Made by a program: the position numbers and the translations under genes. Below the pieces are notes generated by a model. The model had not been told where the DNA came from and searched no databases. It was given only the letters and a program-made list of their open reading frames with translations. Of a DNA stretch of 64,000 nt, positions 1-7,322 are shown one piece after another. Numbering within the stretch: position 1 is the stretch's first letter; every line of letters starts with the position of its first letter. Where the stretch lies: the NCBI GenBank assembly GCA_050952065.1, contig JBMNKF010000007.1:371325-435324 (forward strand), given 5' to 3'. The DNA comes from JAXGZG01 sp050952065. Lineage in GTDB: Bacteria; Bacillota; Sulfobacillia; Fermentithermobacillales; Fermentithermobacillaceae.

Positions 1-633
1 TAGATACGCCCTGGTCAGCAAAACGATAGCCTGTTCGGCTGTACACGGTTTTTGGGGAAGTAACTTGTCGTTTTCCCCCTTGATTATCCCAAGGCGCGTC
101 ATTGCTGCGCACGGGGTCCTGGCCCAATCGCTGATCTCTCGGAAATCGGCGAACTCCGTTAACGATGCCTGAGCGATGTCTCCCTCGAGTCCCTCACCTA
201 GATGGCAGAAAACGATCGCCTGATAGAGCATTTTCGCGATCTGCTCACGACTCAAGGTTTCTTCACGACCGAGGATGATACCGCCATCGGCTGCTCTTCC
301 CGTCCCGTTTACGATGCCTGCGGCAAACGCCCTATAATAGTAACTGGGGATATTGTCCTCATGGAAACTTACGTGGGTTGCTTCGATGATGGACTTACCC
401 AGCAATCTCTCGCACATATTGACTGTAAGTTCAGTGAAAGCGTCCTTTGTGATGTCTGCAGAGTAGGTCTCAATGTTATCGGCACTGGGGCCGAGAAGCC
501 CCCACTGTCGTGCCAGTTCCAGCTCCATCTCTGCCCAAGGAGATGGGAGTAGTGCCGCGGAGACTGGCTTCGGGAGCATGAAAGACAGGAAACAAAAGAC
601 AAACCCCAGGGCGATAGCACGCCGAATTCTCAC
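1..633 (-). CDS. S-layer homology (SLH) domain secreted protein, C-terminus cut by window edge
   Basis: The frame opens with GTG at 633, preceded by a GGGGGAG ribosome-binding site, and is still open at base 1, so only the first 211 residues are visible. The N-terminus is a signal peptide: basic MRIRR, a hydrophobic stretch, then PVSA just before the mature part. What follows has the spacing of SLH modules, with a YYRAFAAGIVNG segment followed by LSREQIAKMLYQAI and later CAAMTRLGIIKGEND followed by a second TAEQAIVLLTRAYL. SLH modules anchor proteins to pyruvylated secondary cell-wall polymers, so this is probably a cell-surface protein. It lies downstream of the Tad pilus operon in the same direction, but about 360 bases separate them, so co-transcription is uncertain. 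Confidence 0.82.
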   Translation of the reverse strand, partial: MRIRRAIALGFVFCFLSFMLPKPVSAALLPSPWAEMELELARQWGLLGPSADNIETYSADITKDAFTELTVNMCERLLGKSIIEATHVSFHEDNIPSYYYRAFAAGIVNGTGRAADGGIILGREETLSREQIAKMLYQAIVFCHLGEGLEGDIAQASLTEFADFREISDWARTPCAAMTRLGIIKGENDKLLPQKPCTAEQAIVLLTRAYL

Positions 634-693
634 GGTTTACTCCCCCGTCGTTCTTAATTCTCGGTAAGACGACTTTGACGTCAGCACTTTCAA

Positions 694-882
694 CTACTTC
701 GACCTAGACGTTTGCTTCCCTGCAATGTTCACGATGGAGTGGAGAAACGCCGTGAGATTCTTGTGAAACCCACAGGCTTGCTTGGCAGTCTCAACGGTGA
801 ACAGGGGCTCGGAGACTCTGGACCTGGCCGGACCGCGGTGAACTAGCTGTATCGTCTTGGCAACAGGTCCCTCTCCATGCAC
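694..882 (-). CDS. Possible small hypothetical protein or gene remnant
   Basis: A 62-codon frame starts with GTG at 882 without a clear ribosome-binding site; the same frame stays open upstream to 945 but offers no ATG, GTG or TTG there. I do not recognise the product (basic, KTIQLVHRG ... FHKNLTAFLHSIVNIAGKQ). It may be the broken end of a pilus-operon gene or chance. Apart from it, the 634-991 gap shows only the ribosome-binding site of the SLH gene and nothing else I can name. Confidence 0.25.
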   Translation of the reverse strand: MHGEGPVAKTIQLVHRGPARSRVSEPLFTVETAKQACGFHKNLTAFLHSIVNIAGKQTSRSK

Positions 883-991
883 GTGAAATTGGTAGGGCTT
901 TCTGTCTACCGCGCCTATAGACCATTCAATAGCCCTGGCAGAGTCTCAACGTGGCGCGGTTCACACACTCTTTCTACTATCGCTTGCCAGG

Positions 992-1483
992 TCACCACTT
1001 GGTCCTCTCCACTACAGCCGCTTCGGATAACCAGGTCATGTGAAACCCCGGGTATAGGCCCGGGATCCACCTTAGGAAGTATGCTTTGGGACTGTACGCG
1101 GCTTCCACCGTAACAGAAGGTTCTTGGCATAGTGGTGGGTTCCTGACAGTGGACCATACGGTTATCTCGGAGAGTAGCGCCATGCATGCCTGCATGTTTT
1201 GGACAGCTATCTGTGTGGCTATGGCCTGAGCGGACGTGGGATCAATGAGGACTATGCCTTCCGAAAGACTATCCCAATCCAGTGCCTGAGCCCCTGCCAA
1301 AGCGCCCAAGTCACACGCAGCTTGGACTGCTTTCTTGGCGCAAGCCGCGATTCCCAAGTCAACAACAAGGCCTGTTGTAAGGATAGCAATGGGAAGGAAC
1401 AAGACCACAAGGACCATGACCCCTCCTGTCTGCTCTTGTCCCCATCGCCACAGACTGCGCATATTACCTTGGTACGAACTCAC
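992..1483 (-). CDS. TadG-like pilus-associated minor protein
   Basis: This 163-residue protein has a short cytoplasmic N-terminus ending in QTGGV, then one long membrane helix (VMVLVVLFLPIAILTTGLVVDLG, about residues 23-45), then an extracellular part beginning with A-rich sequence (KKAVQAACDLGALAGAQAL). That layout is typical of TadG/TadE-like proteins with a type IVb-pilin-like N-terminus. It starts at GTG 1483, inside the last codons of tadE (20-base overlap), and is the last recognisable gene of the Tad operon. Unlike tadE and flp it lacks the glutamate at +5 after the glycine, so processing by a prepilin peptidase is doubtful. Classic TadG proteins are longer and carry a vWA domain, which is absent here. 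Confidence 0.65.
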   Translation of the reverse strand: MSSYQGNMRSLWRWGQEQTGGVMVLVVLFLPIAILTTGLVVDLGIAACAKKAVQAACDLGALAGAQALDWDSLSEGIVLIDPTSAQAIATQIAVQNMQACMALLSEITVWSTVRNPPLCQEPSVTVEAAYSPKAYFLRWIPGLYPGFHMTWLSEAAVVERTKW

Positions 1484-1952
1484 TTCTGGTCACCGCCTTT
1501 GCCGTGAGTCCTATCGTGTGTCCCACAATAGAGCCGATTACCGGGCTTTTCACTCTGTACGAGTACCCTAGTTCTACTGTTATCGTGGTACCGTATATGG
1601 CCTGTCCGGGCGCTATGCTAGAAGTGACCGAGGATATATCAAACCCGGCTGATGATAGGAGTTCGTTTAGTCTCGAAAGCGCATTCGGAGTCCTGCCGCC
1701 CTCAACCGCACACACTCTTGCCACTTCTCTTGCGGTTGAGGTAAGGACCATCTTATCGTTAAGCAGTAGTCCCGTCTCCAAGATTGCAAAGAGGATAGTC
1801 ACCAACAACACTACGACTAGACTGAACTCGGCCACGGCCTGCCCATTTTCGTCTCCGTTCAATGATCTGACAGCCATAGATCTTAGTGCGGCGTCATCTT
1901 GGGCGTAGGTAAGAACCTGGTCGGGGCCCGGATGCTCGTGGGGAGTATTCAC
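1464..1952 (-). CDS. tadE: TadE-like pseudopilin
   Basis: I place the start at GTG 1952 because GGGAGGT lies 8 bases upstream; an internal ATG at 1877 is the alternative and has a poorer site. The N-terminal motif NGQAVAEFSLVVVLLVTILFAILETGLLL is the type IVb prepilin signature: a glycine, five residues to glutamate, an aromatic, then a hydrophobic helix. The rest (about 85 residues) is predicted extracellular. TadE pseudopilins are processed by a TadV/CpaA-type peptidase and help Flp pilus assembly. About 190 bases separate it from flp; the frame is open across much of that gap, but codons there look non-coding. Confidence 0.75.
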   Translation of the reverse strand: MNTPHEHPGPDQVLTYAQDDAALRSMAVRSLNGDENGQAVAEFSLVVVLLVTILFAILETGLLLNDKMVLTSTAREVARVCAVEGGRTPNALSRLNELLSSAGFDISSVTSSIAPGQAIYGTTITVELGYSYRVKSPVIGSIVGHTIGLTAKAVTRSEFVPR

Positions 1953-2145
1953 AACACCAAACCTCCCGTCTCTATTGTTCTGACGATTGTCGGCGGGCGG
2001 GCCCTTGGGAATTGTTCTAGGAACTCCCCAACGAAGCCCGCCGGCGCCGCCAATGAGGATACACTTGGATAGGTCTACAGAACTCAACGAGGGACCACCG
2101 GGTATCTCCAGCATGCTATCTGGTGAATGTCTCCGAACCGGGTCT

Positions 2146-2367
2146 TTACGGAGTAGTCCCGCTGTTAATAGCTTGCGTAACGCCTTCTATCTTGTCACTG
2201 AGCGCAGTTCCTAGATTCCCCAACACCGTAATCACCGCTACCGTGACCAATGCGAGCACTAACGCATACTCGGAAACGGTAGCCCCTTGCTCACCACTGA
2301 GCACCGACTTCACCCTTCCCATGACTCGGTCTCTCCACAGACGAACTTGCACGTATGCCTTCAGCAT
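2146..2367 (-). CDS. flp: Flp/Fap-type pilin subunit
   Basis: Small 73-residue protein with an excellent ribosome-binding site (AAAGGAGGTG) before ATG 2367. It carries the Flp pilin signature GATVSEYALVLALVTVAVITVLG at about residues 28-50: cleavage is expected after the glycine, with E at +5 and Y at +6, followed by the hydrophobic assembly helix. The leader of about 28 residues is long and basic, and the mature part about 45 residues, as usual for Flp pilins. It is the major structural subunit of the fibre built by the upstream TadA/B/C machinery. The strong translation signal fits the high demand for pilin. Confidence 0.9.
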   Translation of the reverse strand: MLKAYVQVRLWRDRVMGRVKSVLSGEQGATVSEYALVLALVTVAVITVLGNLGTALSDKIEGVTQAINSGTTP

Positions 2368-2380
2368 GTTTTCACCTCCT

Positions 2381-3136
2381 TTACCAGCGACTTCTAAGAA
2401 AACTCAGGACGTGAGGCACGATTGATACGATCAAGACAGGCGGCAGCAGAAACACGACTGTGGCCACTGAGAGTCTGACAGGAAGCGCGTTGAACCTCTC
2501 TTGATCCTCCTGGTAGATGGCATCCTGAGATTCTTCGGCGAGACTCTGGAGCACCATAGAGACTGGGGTGCCGAGGATTTCTGCTTGCATGAGCATAGAG
2601 GAAAGGCGTTTGGCCTCAGTCACACCATTTCTCTCCATAGCCAATAGTGCCTTGCCCAGGGATTGTCCGCCTTCCAGCCTGCGATTAACCTTCTCCATTT
2701 CGGCTCTAAGGGATCCGGTAGTTCGCCTCGAGGCGATTTGAAAAGCTTGAGGTAAGTCAAGTCCTGCTTGAGCCACAGCCGCCATCCCCTCAAGCATCGA
2801 CGGCCACTGGGCTCTCACGCTTTCTCTCCATCTGCCTTTGCGCTCTCTCTCCAAAATGGCTGCTCCCCACGACACAGCCGTCCACAAGACCGCCAGGAAA
2901 GTAACCGGGCCAGCCACAAAACGTCGGAAGCAGTAGATGACGGCTAAACACGTAACCGATGTTGTTAGATTGCGCCGTGACTGAAGCGCGTCCATTAAGG
3001 TCCTGCCCTTATTCGGTCCTGCGGTGTTCGCCACGAGCCGGTCTTCTCTACCGGTGAGAAATCCGTATCCCAGCAGAGCTGCGGAAGAGCCCGACAGCAA
3101 TCCCAAGATCAAGACGTTTTCAAACAAGGGAACCAA
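2381..3136 (-). CDS. tadC: TadC-like inner-membrane platform protein of type IVb pilus
   Basis: A 251-residue type II secretion F-domain (GspF/TadC) protein. Visible features are an N-terminal membrane helix, a conserved cytosolic helical region (MLEGMAAVAQAGLDLPQAFQIASRR, then LRAEMEKVNRRLEGGQSLGKALLAM) and C-terminal membrane segments ending in VATVVFLLPPVLIVSIVPHVLSFL. The start is TTG 3136 with GGGAGG nine bases upstream. It would form the membrane platform with TadB. It is preceded by a 124-base gap after tadB, in which I see no gene, and followed after 13 bases by flp. Confidence 0.85.
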   Translation of the reverse strand: MVPLFENVLILGLLSGSSAALLGYGFLTGREDRLVANTAGPNKGRTLMDALQSRRNLTTSVTCLAVIYCFRRFVAGPVTFLAVLWTAVSWGAAILERERKGRWRESVRAQWPSMLEGMAAVAQAGLDLPQAFQIASRRTTGSLRAEMEKVNRRLEGGQSLGKALLAMERNGVTEAKRLSSMLMQAEILGTPVSMVLQSLAEESQDAIYQEDQERFNALPVRLSVATVVFLLPPVLIVSIVPHVLSFLRSRW

Positions 3137-3260
3137 TGGCTCATTCCTCCCAAAACGCTGTCTCCTGCAGACAGTCGTTGGAATATGTTCTTTGTGGTCG
3201 GGCCCAATAGCACGGCACGTTACTCTCTTGCGAAAACCATTGCTCGGGATGGCTATGACA

Positions 3261-3992
3261 CTACCGCAACGTTGTGGGCGTCGCTTTACGGATGAGCCAC
3301 CAGACCACCAACACTCCCAACACCCACAGGAGCAAAGCGACCAACAGTAAAGCCCGCCCGACGGGGTCTGTTAGCAGGATTGCCGTGGCTCTGGAATCGA
3401 AGCGTGCCGTGTAGAAACCTATAGCCCAGGGCATTAACGTGAGAATGATGGCCGTCAACCGCGACTCGGTCATCATTGCGCGCGCTTCCCGCTTTTTCAT
3501 CCGTCTCCTGCGCAAAGTGTCGGAAGCCTGACAGAGGAGTGTAGGCAAGTCTCCTCCGCTTACGGCCCCTAACTGAAAGATCCCAGATACGTACTCCATG
3601 TGCGGGTCGCCTTGGGTTGCTGAAATCAGAGAGTCTACTATGGAAGAGCCCGCTTCATACGCCGCGAAGGCTTTCCTCAAGCGACAGTAGGGCTCGGAGT
3701 CGCCTTCGAAAGACACCGACTTGAGACTTTGTGCGACTGTGTCCCCCGCACGGATGTGAAAGGCCAAAGAGGAACAAATGTCTTCCCATGCCGACTGATT
3801 CTCGGAAGACACCGCTACCGACCTAACTCTCGCCCTTTCGACAAGATATCGGATCACTCGACAAATATACGGCGAAGGATGCCCTGAGGCAGCCTGGCCA
3901 AAAGCCCAACCCTTTCTTGTGTGGGCAAGATCTGAGACCACCAGAAACGCCGACGAAGCGAAAAGGAACGACGGCAAGACTATGGCCTTCAT
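3261..3992 (-). CDS. tadB: TadB-like inner-membrane platform protein
   Basis: A 243-residue GspF-domain protein with an N-terminal membrane segment, a cytosolic region (WEDICSSLAFHIRAGDTVAQSLKSV ... GAVSGGDLPTLLCQASDTLRRRR) and two or three C-terminal helices (LTAIILTLMPWAIGFYTA, ALLLVALLLWVLGVLVVWWLI). The GGDLP motif is typical of TadB. The ATG start overlaps the TGA of tadA by four bases, so the two are translationally coupled. It is somewhat shorter than proteobacterial TadB, which has a longer N-terminal region. Confidence 0.87.
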   Translation of the reverse strand: MKAIVLPSFLFASSAFLVVSDLAHTRKGWAFGQAASGHPSPYICRVIRYLVERARVRSVAVSSENQSAWEDICSSLAFHIRAGDTVAQSLKSVSFEGDSEPYCRLRKAFAAYEAGSSIVDSLISATQGDPHMEYVSGIFQLGAVSGGDLPTLLCQASDTLRRRRMKKREARAMMTESRLTAIILTLMPWAIGFYTARFDSRATAILLTDPVGRALLLVALLLWVLGVLVVWWLIRKATPTTLR

Positions 3993-5287
3993 TTGCCCAC
4001 CGCCCTGAGAGCATCATCCAAGAGTGCCGCCCTATCACTACCGACCTTGTCGGCGAACCAGTCTGGCATGTGGGCCGAGCCGATGGCTTCGTCCAGATCG
4101 TAAACGGGATGAACTCTTAACGCCCCGCCGTCCACTCCCACAAGAGACACCTGAGCGATCACTCGTTCGCCCCCGGGACGCTTGGCTTGGTGAACGATGA
4201 TGTCTAGAGCAGCGCCAATCCAGGACTCCAGCACTCCCAGAGGCACCATCTCATCGGACATTAAGGCCATGGCCGCGAGTCGCGAAAGGCAATCCCGAGA
4301 TGAGTTTGCATGAACGGTAGAAAGACACCCTTCATGGCCAGTGTTCATGGTAGCGATTAGGTCGAAGGTTTCTTTGCCCCGGCACTCGCCTATGACGATG
4401 CGGTCGGGGCGCATCCGCAAAGCGTTCCTTAGTAGATCCCTAACTGACACCAAACCTTTGCCTTCAACGTTCTCAGGTCTGGTTTCAAGATAGACCACGT
4501 GGTGCCCAGGCACTCTGATTTCGGACGAGTCTTCTATGACAACGATGCGTTCAAGGTGCCCCACAGCATTGGTTAGAGTGTTCAAGGTAGTCGTCTTGCC
4601 GCTTCCGCTTCCACCAGACACCACTATGTCCATTCGCGTATCTACGCAGATTCGAAGAAAATCGGCGACTGATGCGGGCAAAGTGCCCATGGACACGAGT
4701 TCTTCGAGTTTGGAGTATCTCTCTGGAAACCGCCTTATGGTGAGAATGGGTCCGTTGAGAGCTAACGGGGGCACAACTGCGTTGATTCTAGAACCATCGG
4801 GCAGCCGGGCGTCAACGTAGGGGGACGACTTGTCTACTCTGCGCCCCACGCTTCCCACCACCCTGTTGATTAAGTCCAAGACGTGCCCTTCGCTCTGAAA
4901 ACGGGCTTCAGTCTTGACAAGGGTGCCATCCCTTTCGATAAAGACCTCTTCGGGGCCGTTGACCATGATCTCCGTTACCTGAGCGTCATCTAAGAACTCA
5001 TCGATTGGACCCAACCCGCACATTTCCTGCACGATCCGATCGGCAAGGTCCCGGCGTGTGAGTCTTCCCACGTATATGTCGTCGGAAACCAGGAGTTCAG
5101 ACACCAAAGCGGTTATCTCGTGGCGCTTATTCCGGTTCATCCTTGCCTCCACAACTTTCTGAGCGTGGCTCTCCAGCACTCTCTCCCGAATGAGTTCGGT
5201 GACTTCCTCTATGGATCTCTCCTTGGTCTCTCTCAAGAGGTTCCCGCTTCGATACGGCTCTCTTTCAAGCTTCTTGAGGATACTCAC
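3989..5287 (-). CDS. tadA: TadA/CpaF pilus assembly ATPase
   Basis: A 432-residue secretion ATPase of the CpaF/TadA (type II/IV secretion VirB11-like) family. It shows VVSGGSGSGKTTTLNTL (Walker A, about residue 215-231), VVIEDSSEIRVP (Asp box), the MRPDRIVIGECRGKETFDLI Walker B region and GHEGCLSTVHANS (His box). An N-terminal region including GLGPIDEFLDDAQVTEIMVNG is characteristic of CpaF. It powers Flp pilus polymerisation at the membrane with TadB and TadC. GTG start overlaps the cpaE stop by four bases and its own stop overlaps tadB, so the genes form a tight operon. Confidence 0.95.
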   Translation of the reverse strand: MSILKKLEREPYRSGNLLRETKERSIEEVTELIRERVLESHAQKVVEARMNRNKRHEITALVSELLVSDDIYVGRLTRRDLADRIVQEMCGLGPIDEFLDDAQVTEIMVNGPEEVFIERDGTLVKTEARFQSEGHVLDLINRVVGSVGRRVDKSSPYVDARLPDGSRINAVVPPLALNGPILTIRRFPERYSKLEELVSMGTLPASVADFLRICVDTRMDIVVSGGSGSGKTTTLNTLTNAVGHLERIVVIEDSSEIRVPGHHVVYLETRPENVEGKGLVSVRDLLRNALRMRPDRIVIGECRGKETFDLIATMNTGHEGCLSTVHANSSRDCLSRLAAMALMSDEMVPLGVLESWIGAALDIIVHQAKRPGGERVIAQVSLVGVDGGALRVHPVYDLDEAIGSAHMPDWFADKVGSDRAALLDDALRAVGK

Positions 5288-6396
5288 CAGAACAATCCCC
5301 CCCTCTTCTTATTTGGCCTCTTTCCGCTCCTGCCATCTGCGACCAGCCCCGGGGCGATGTTTGACACCACTTGCCAAATGGCGTCGGAAACTACGTTGCG
5401 AGAGTAGAGAACGATCGGTTTCCCCTCGTAGACTGACCTTTCTACCAACCTGCGGTCATCCGGTACGACCCCGATAAGATCTATCCCTAAGAATTCTTGA
5501 ATCTTCGACTGAGGCAGGATAGAGTCTTTGGCCGCAAGGTTCAAGACACCACACAGAGTCTCGCTGGCCAGGCCCAGTTTTCTGAGGATGTCCACGGCCA
5601 TTTTGCACTGCTTCAGCGCAGCCACATCTTGGGTCACAACTATGACCACCTTGGAAGCAGCGTCGATGCATTCGCCCACTATGTCGCTGGTTATGTCCGG
5701 AGGAGTGTCTATAAACAAGAGCCCCCAACGCCTAGAAGCCAGCTTGAGCAGATGTCTCACATGTTCTGGAGTGACCAAGTCTGAGAGTTCGGGCCGCCTC
5801 GGACTGCAGATGACGTTGAGGTTCGACGGTCCGTGCCGCTGAGAGTATTTGTCTAATCCTTCAGGTCTCAGATCACCGAGGACTGGCGCCAATTCGGTAA
5901 TGGTCGGCCCGTCCGTAAGATCAAGATGCACAGCAACGTCTCCAGAGTACAAGTCGAGATCCAATAAACCTGCTTGACCCCGGGTAGATATGGAGGCTGC
6001 ACAAGCTAGGTTCGTAGCCAGAAACGTCTTTCCGACTCCGCCTTTTGGGCTCCAAACCACCACGGTTTGTGAATGAAGCACACTTGGAGGCGATAGGAGT
6101 TGAACTTGATCACTGGAACCGTTGGCATCGGAGTCCAGGTTGTCATCTAGGACGACTAAGGAAACCGACGGGAAAGCCGCTTTAAACCTGTTTGCCCACG
6201 CCGAAAACGTCTCCCCTTTTGTAGACAGACTAGCGTCGACCGCCACAATATCTGCGGGCATGTTCGTGACTATGAATTCGACCAACGCAAGATCCCTGAA
6301 AGAACCGATTACCTTGGCGCCAGGCCATCTTTTCAGAGCAGCTGTCTCGGATTTCGCGGTGCCTGCCACTATCAGGCTGGGGCTCTGATTTGTCAT
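5284..6396 (-). CDS. cpaE: CpaE/TadZ-like pilus localisation ATPase (MinD/ParA family)
   Basis: A 370-residue protein starting at ATG 6396 (ATGA overlap with the cpaB stop). An N-terminal receiver-like half (residues 1-115, degenerate) precedes a ParA/MinD ATPase domain with the deviant Walker A SPKGGVGKTFLATNLA, the LLDLDLYSGDVAVHLDL segment and LLFIDTPPDITSD. CpaE/TadZ proteins place the pilus apparatus at a particular site in the cell. The C-terminus is basic (RSGKRPNKKRGG). Being encoded between cpaB and tadA supports the assignment over a chromosome-partition ParA. Confidence 0.9.
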   Translation of the reverse strand: MTNQSPSLIVAGTAKSETAALKRWPGAKVIGSFRDLALVEFIVTNMPADIVAVDASLSTKGETFSAWANRFKAAFPSVSLVVLDDNLDSDANGSSDQVQLLSPPSVLHSQTVVVWSPKGGVGKTFLATNLACAASISTRGQAGLLDLDLYSGDVAVHLDLTDGPTITELAPVLGDLRPEGLDKYSQRHGPSNLNVICSPRRPELSDLVTPEHVRHLLKLASRRWGLLFIDTPPDITSDIVGECIDAASKVVIVVTQDVAALKQCKMAVDILRKLGLASETLCGVLNLAAKDSILPQSKIQEFLGIDLIGVVPDDRRLVERSVYEGKPIVLYSRNVVSDAIWQVVSNIAPGLVADGRSGKRPNKKRGGLFW

Positions 6397-7025
6397 CGGT
6401 ATGCTCCGCCCCAGTCGTCCTTGGGTACAAGGGCCAGATACACGCTGCCTGTCTCCATGGTGCTCGCAAGCAATTGGCATTCCTGTGGACTTAAGACTAC
6501 TAGAGCACCTACGAATTCCCCGGACGAAGGATCGCTCACGACTTCAATCACCAAGACATTGGGGATCACCAGCGATTCTCCGGCAAACGCTCCTCTTTGT
6601 ACGCAGATAACATCCACTCTCTCGCCACTTTTGAGTACCCCACCGATACCGCGAGAAGAAGGAACGGGAACAAAGAAGCCCCTGGTCTCTACGGAAAGAG
6701 CCAAAGAAAACCCTACTTCTCTCGTCTCTCTCGAGACATGAGGTTTCAGAACCACCTGGCCTTCACAAAGACAGGAAAGGGCATAGGCGCCCACGACGTC
6801 GTTTGGAGATGAGAAACTCCCTTTTGGAACTGCGCGGAGGGGCATGTCAACCAGCCGCAAATCAGAAGCGTCCACCCTTCCATATGCGTCAATGTCCCGA
6901 GAGGCAACCACCACAGGCTGTGTTTCTACAAAACTCGCAATGAGGCGATACGACAGGAAAAAACTCGCAAGGCCTAAGCATACCGCCGCAACTAATGATT
7001 TGTGCCTACGAAGAACGCTTCTCAG
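6393..7025 (-). CDS. cpaB: CpaB-like pilus assembly protein (SAF domain), apparent CTG start
   Basis: The reading frame encodes an N-terminal membrane helix (SLVAAVCLGLASFFLSYRLIASF) followed by a SAF-type domain (VVVASRDIDAYGRVDASDLRLVDMPLRAVPKGSF) and a RcpC/CpaB-like C-terminal half (GVLKSGERVDVICV). The helix is expected for CpaB, yet the only ATG/GTG/TTG start downstream (GTG 6914) would delete it. Upstream the frame ends at a stop at 7032-7034, and the best candidate is CTG at 7025, five bases after a strong AGAGGTGAG site. In Gram-negative bacteria CpaB works with a secretin; no secretin is seen here, as expected for a Gram-positive envelope. First gene of the operon. Confidence 0.75.
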   Translation of the reverse strand: MRSVLRRHKSLVAAVCLGLASFFLSYRLIASFVETQPVVVASRDIDAYGRVDASDLRLVDMPLRAVPKGSFSSPNDVVGAYALSCLCEGQVVLKPHVSRETREVGFSLALSVETRGFFVPVPSSRGIGGVLKSGERVDVICVQRGAFAGESLVIPNVLVIEVVSDPSSGEFVGALVVLSPQECQLLASTMETGSVYLALVPKDDWGGAYR

Positions 7026-7179
7026 CGCCTCTCACCTCTCTCTTGGCCGGTCGTGCCCAGCAGTGGAAAGCTGCGAAGGGCGCCGGTGGCCTAAGGTAGC
7101 CCAACCGTCCATCTCGCCTGTCCAATATCACCCCTTTCCCAGGCGCACAGGCGGTCAGAAGTTCAGCCGGGCACGACCA

Positions 7180-7196
7180 CTGGTAATTCTTACCAG
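7180..7196. promoter_or_regulatory. 17-bp palindrome at the tad operon transcription start
   Basis: CTGGTAA-ttc-TTACCAG is a perfect inverted repeat with 7-base arms. It begins one or two bases downstream of the predicted start point of the minus-strand promoter at 7205-7233, a normal place for a repressor operator. The binding protein is unknown. Confidence 0.45.
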
Positions 7197-7204
7197 GCGA
7201 CACA

Positions 7205-7233
7205 ATCCTACACGGGAACCCGGTGTAAGTCAA
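7205..7233 (-). promoter_or_regulatory. Sigma-A-type promoter for the Tad pilus operon
   Basis: On the minus strand TTGACT (7228-7233) and TAGGAT (7205-7210) are separated by exactly 17 bases. The implied transcript has a leader of about 170 nucleotides before cpaB. Confidence 0.6.
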
Positions 7234-7262
7234 CAGGTGCCGACAAATTTTCCAAAACTTGG

Positions 7263-7290
7263 TTTACTTCCTGTCTAACCCTGCTATACT
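7263..7290 (+). promoter_or_regulatory. Sigma-A-type promoter for the SLH/FlgD-Ig protein
   Basis: TTTACT (7263-7268), a 16-base spacer and TATACT (7285-7290). The start point near 7297 would lie downstream of or within the AGGAGG before GTG 7302, which favours the TTG at 7323 as the real start. It is divergent from the tad promoter. Confidence 0.55.
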
Positions 7291-7322
7291 GAGGAGGGCC
7301 GGTGGGTTTGGAGGAACACGAA

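Noticed and set aside
202..552. 116-codon plus-strand frame at the left edge
   Set aside because: It is antisense to the signal-peptide and SLH-containing frame on the minus strand, which has a clear ribosome-binding site.
7006..7233. 75-codon minus-strand frame upstream of cpaB
   Set aside because: It covers the tad promoter, palindrome and leader, has no ribosome-binding site, and its composition is not coding-like.
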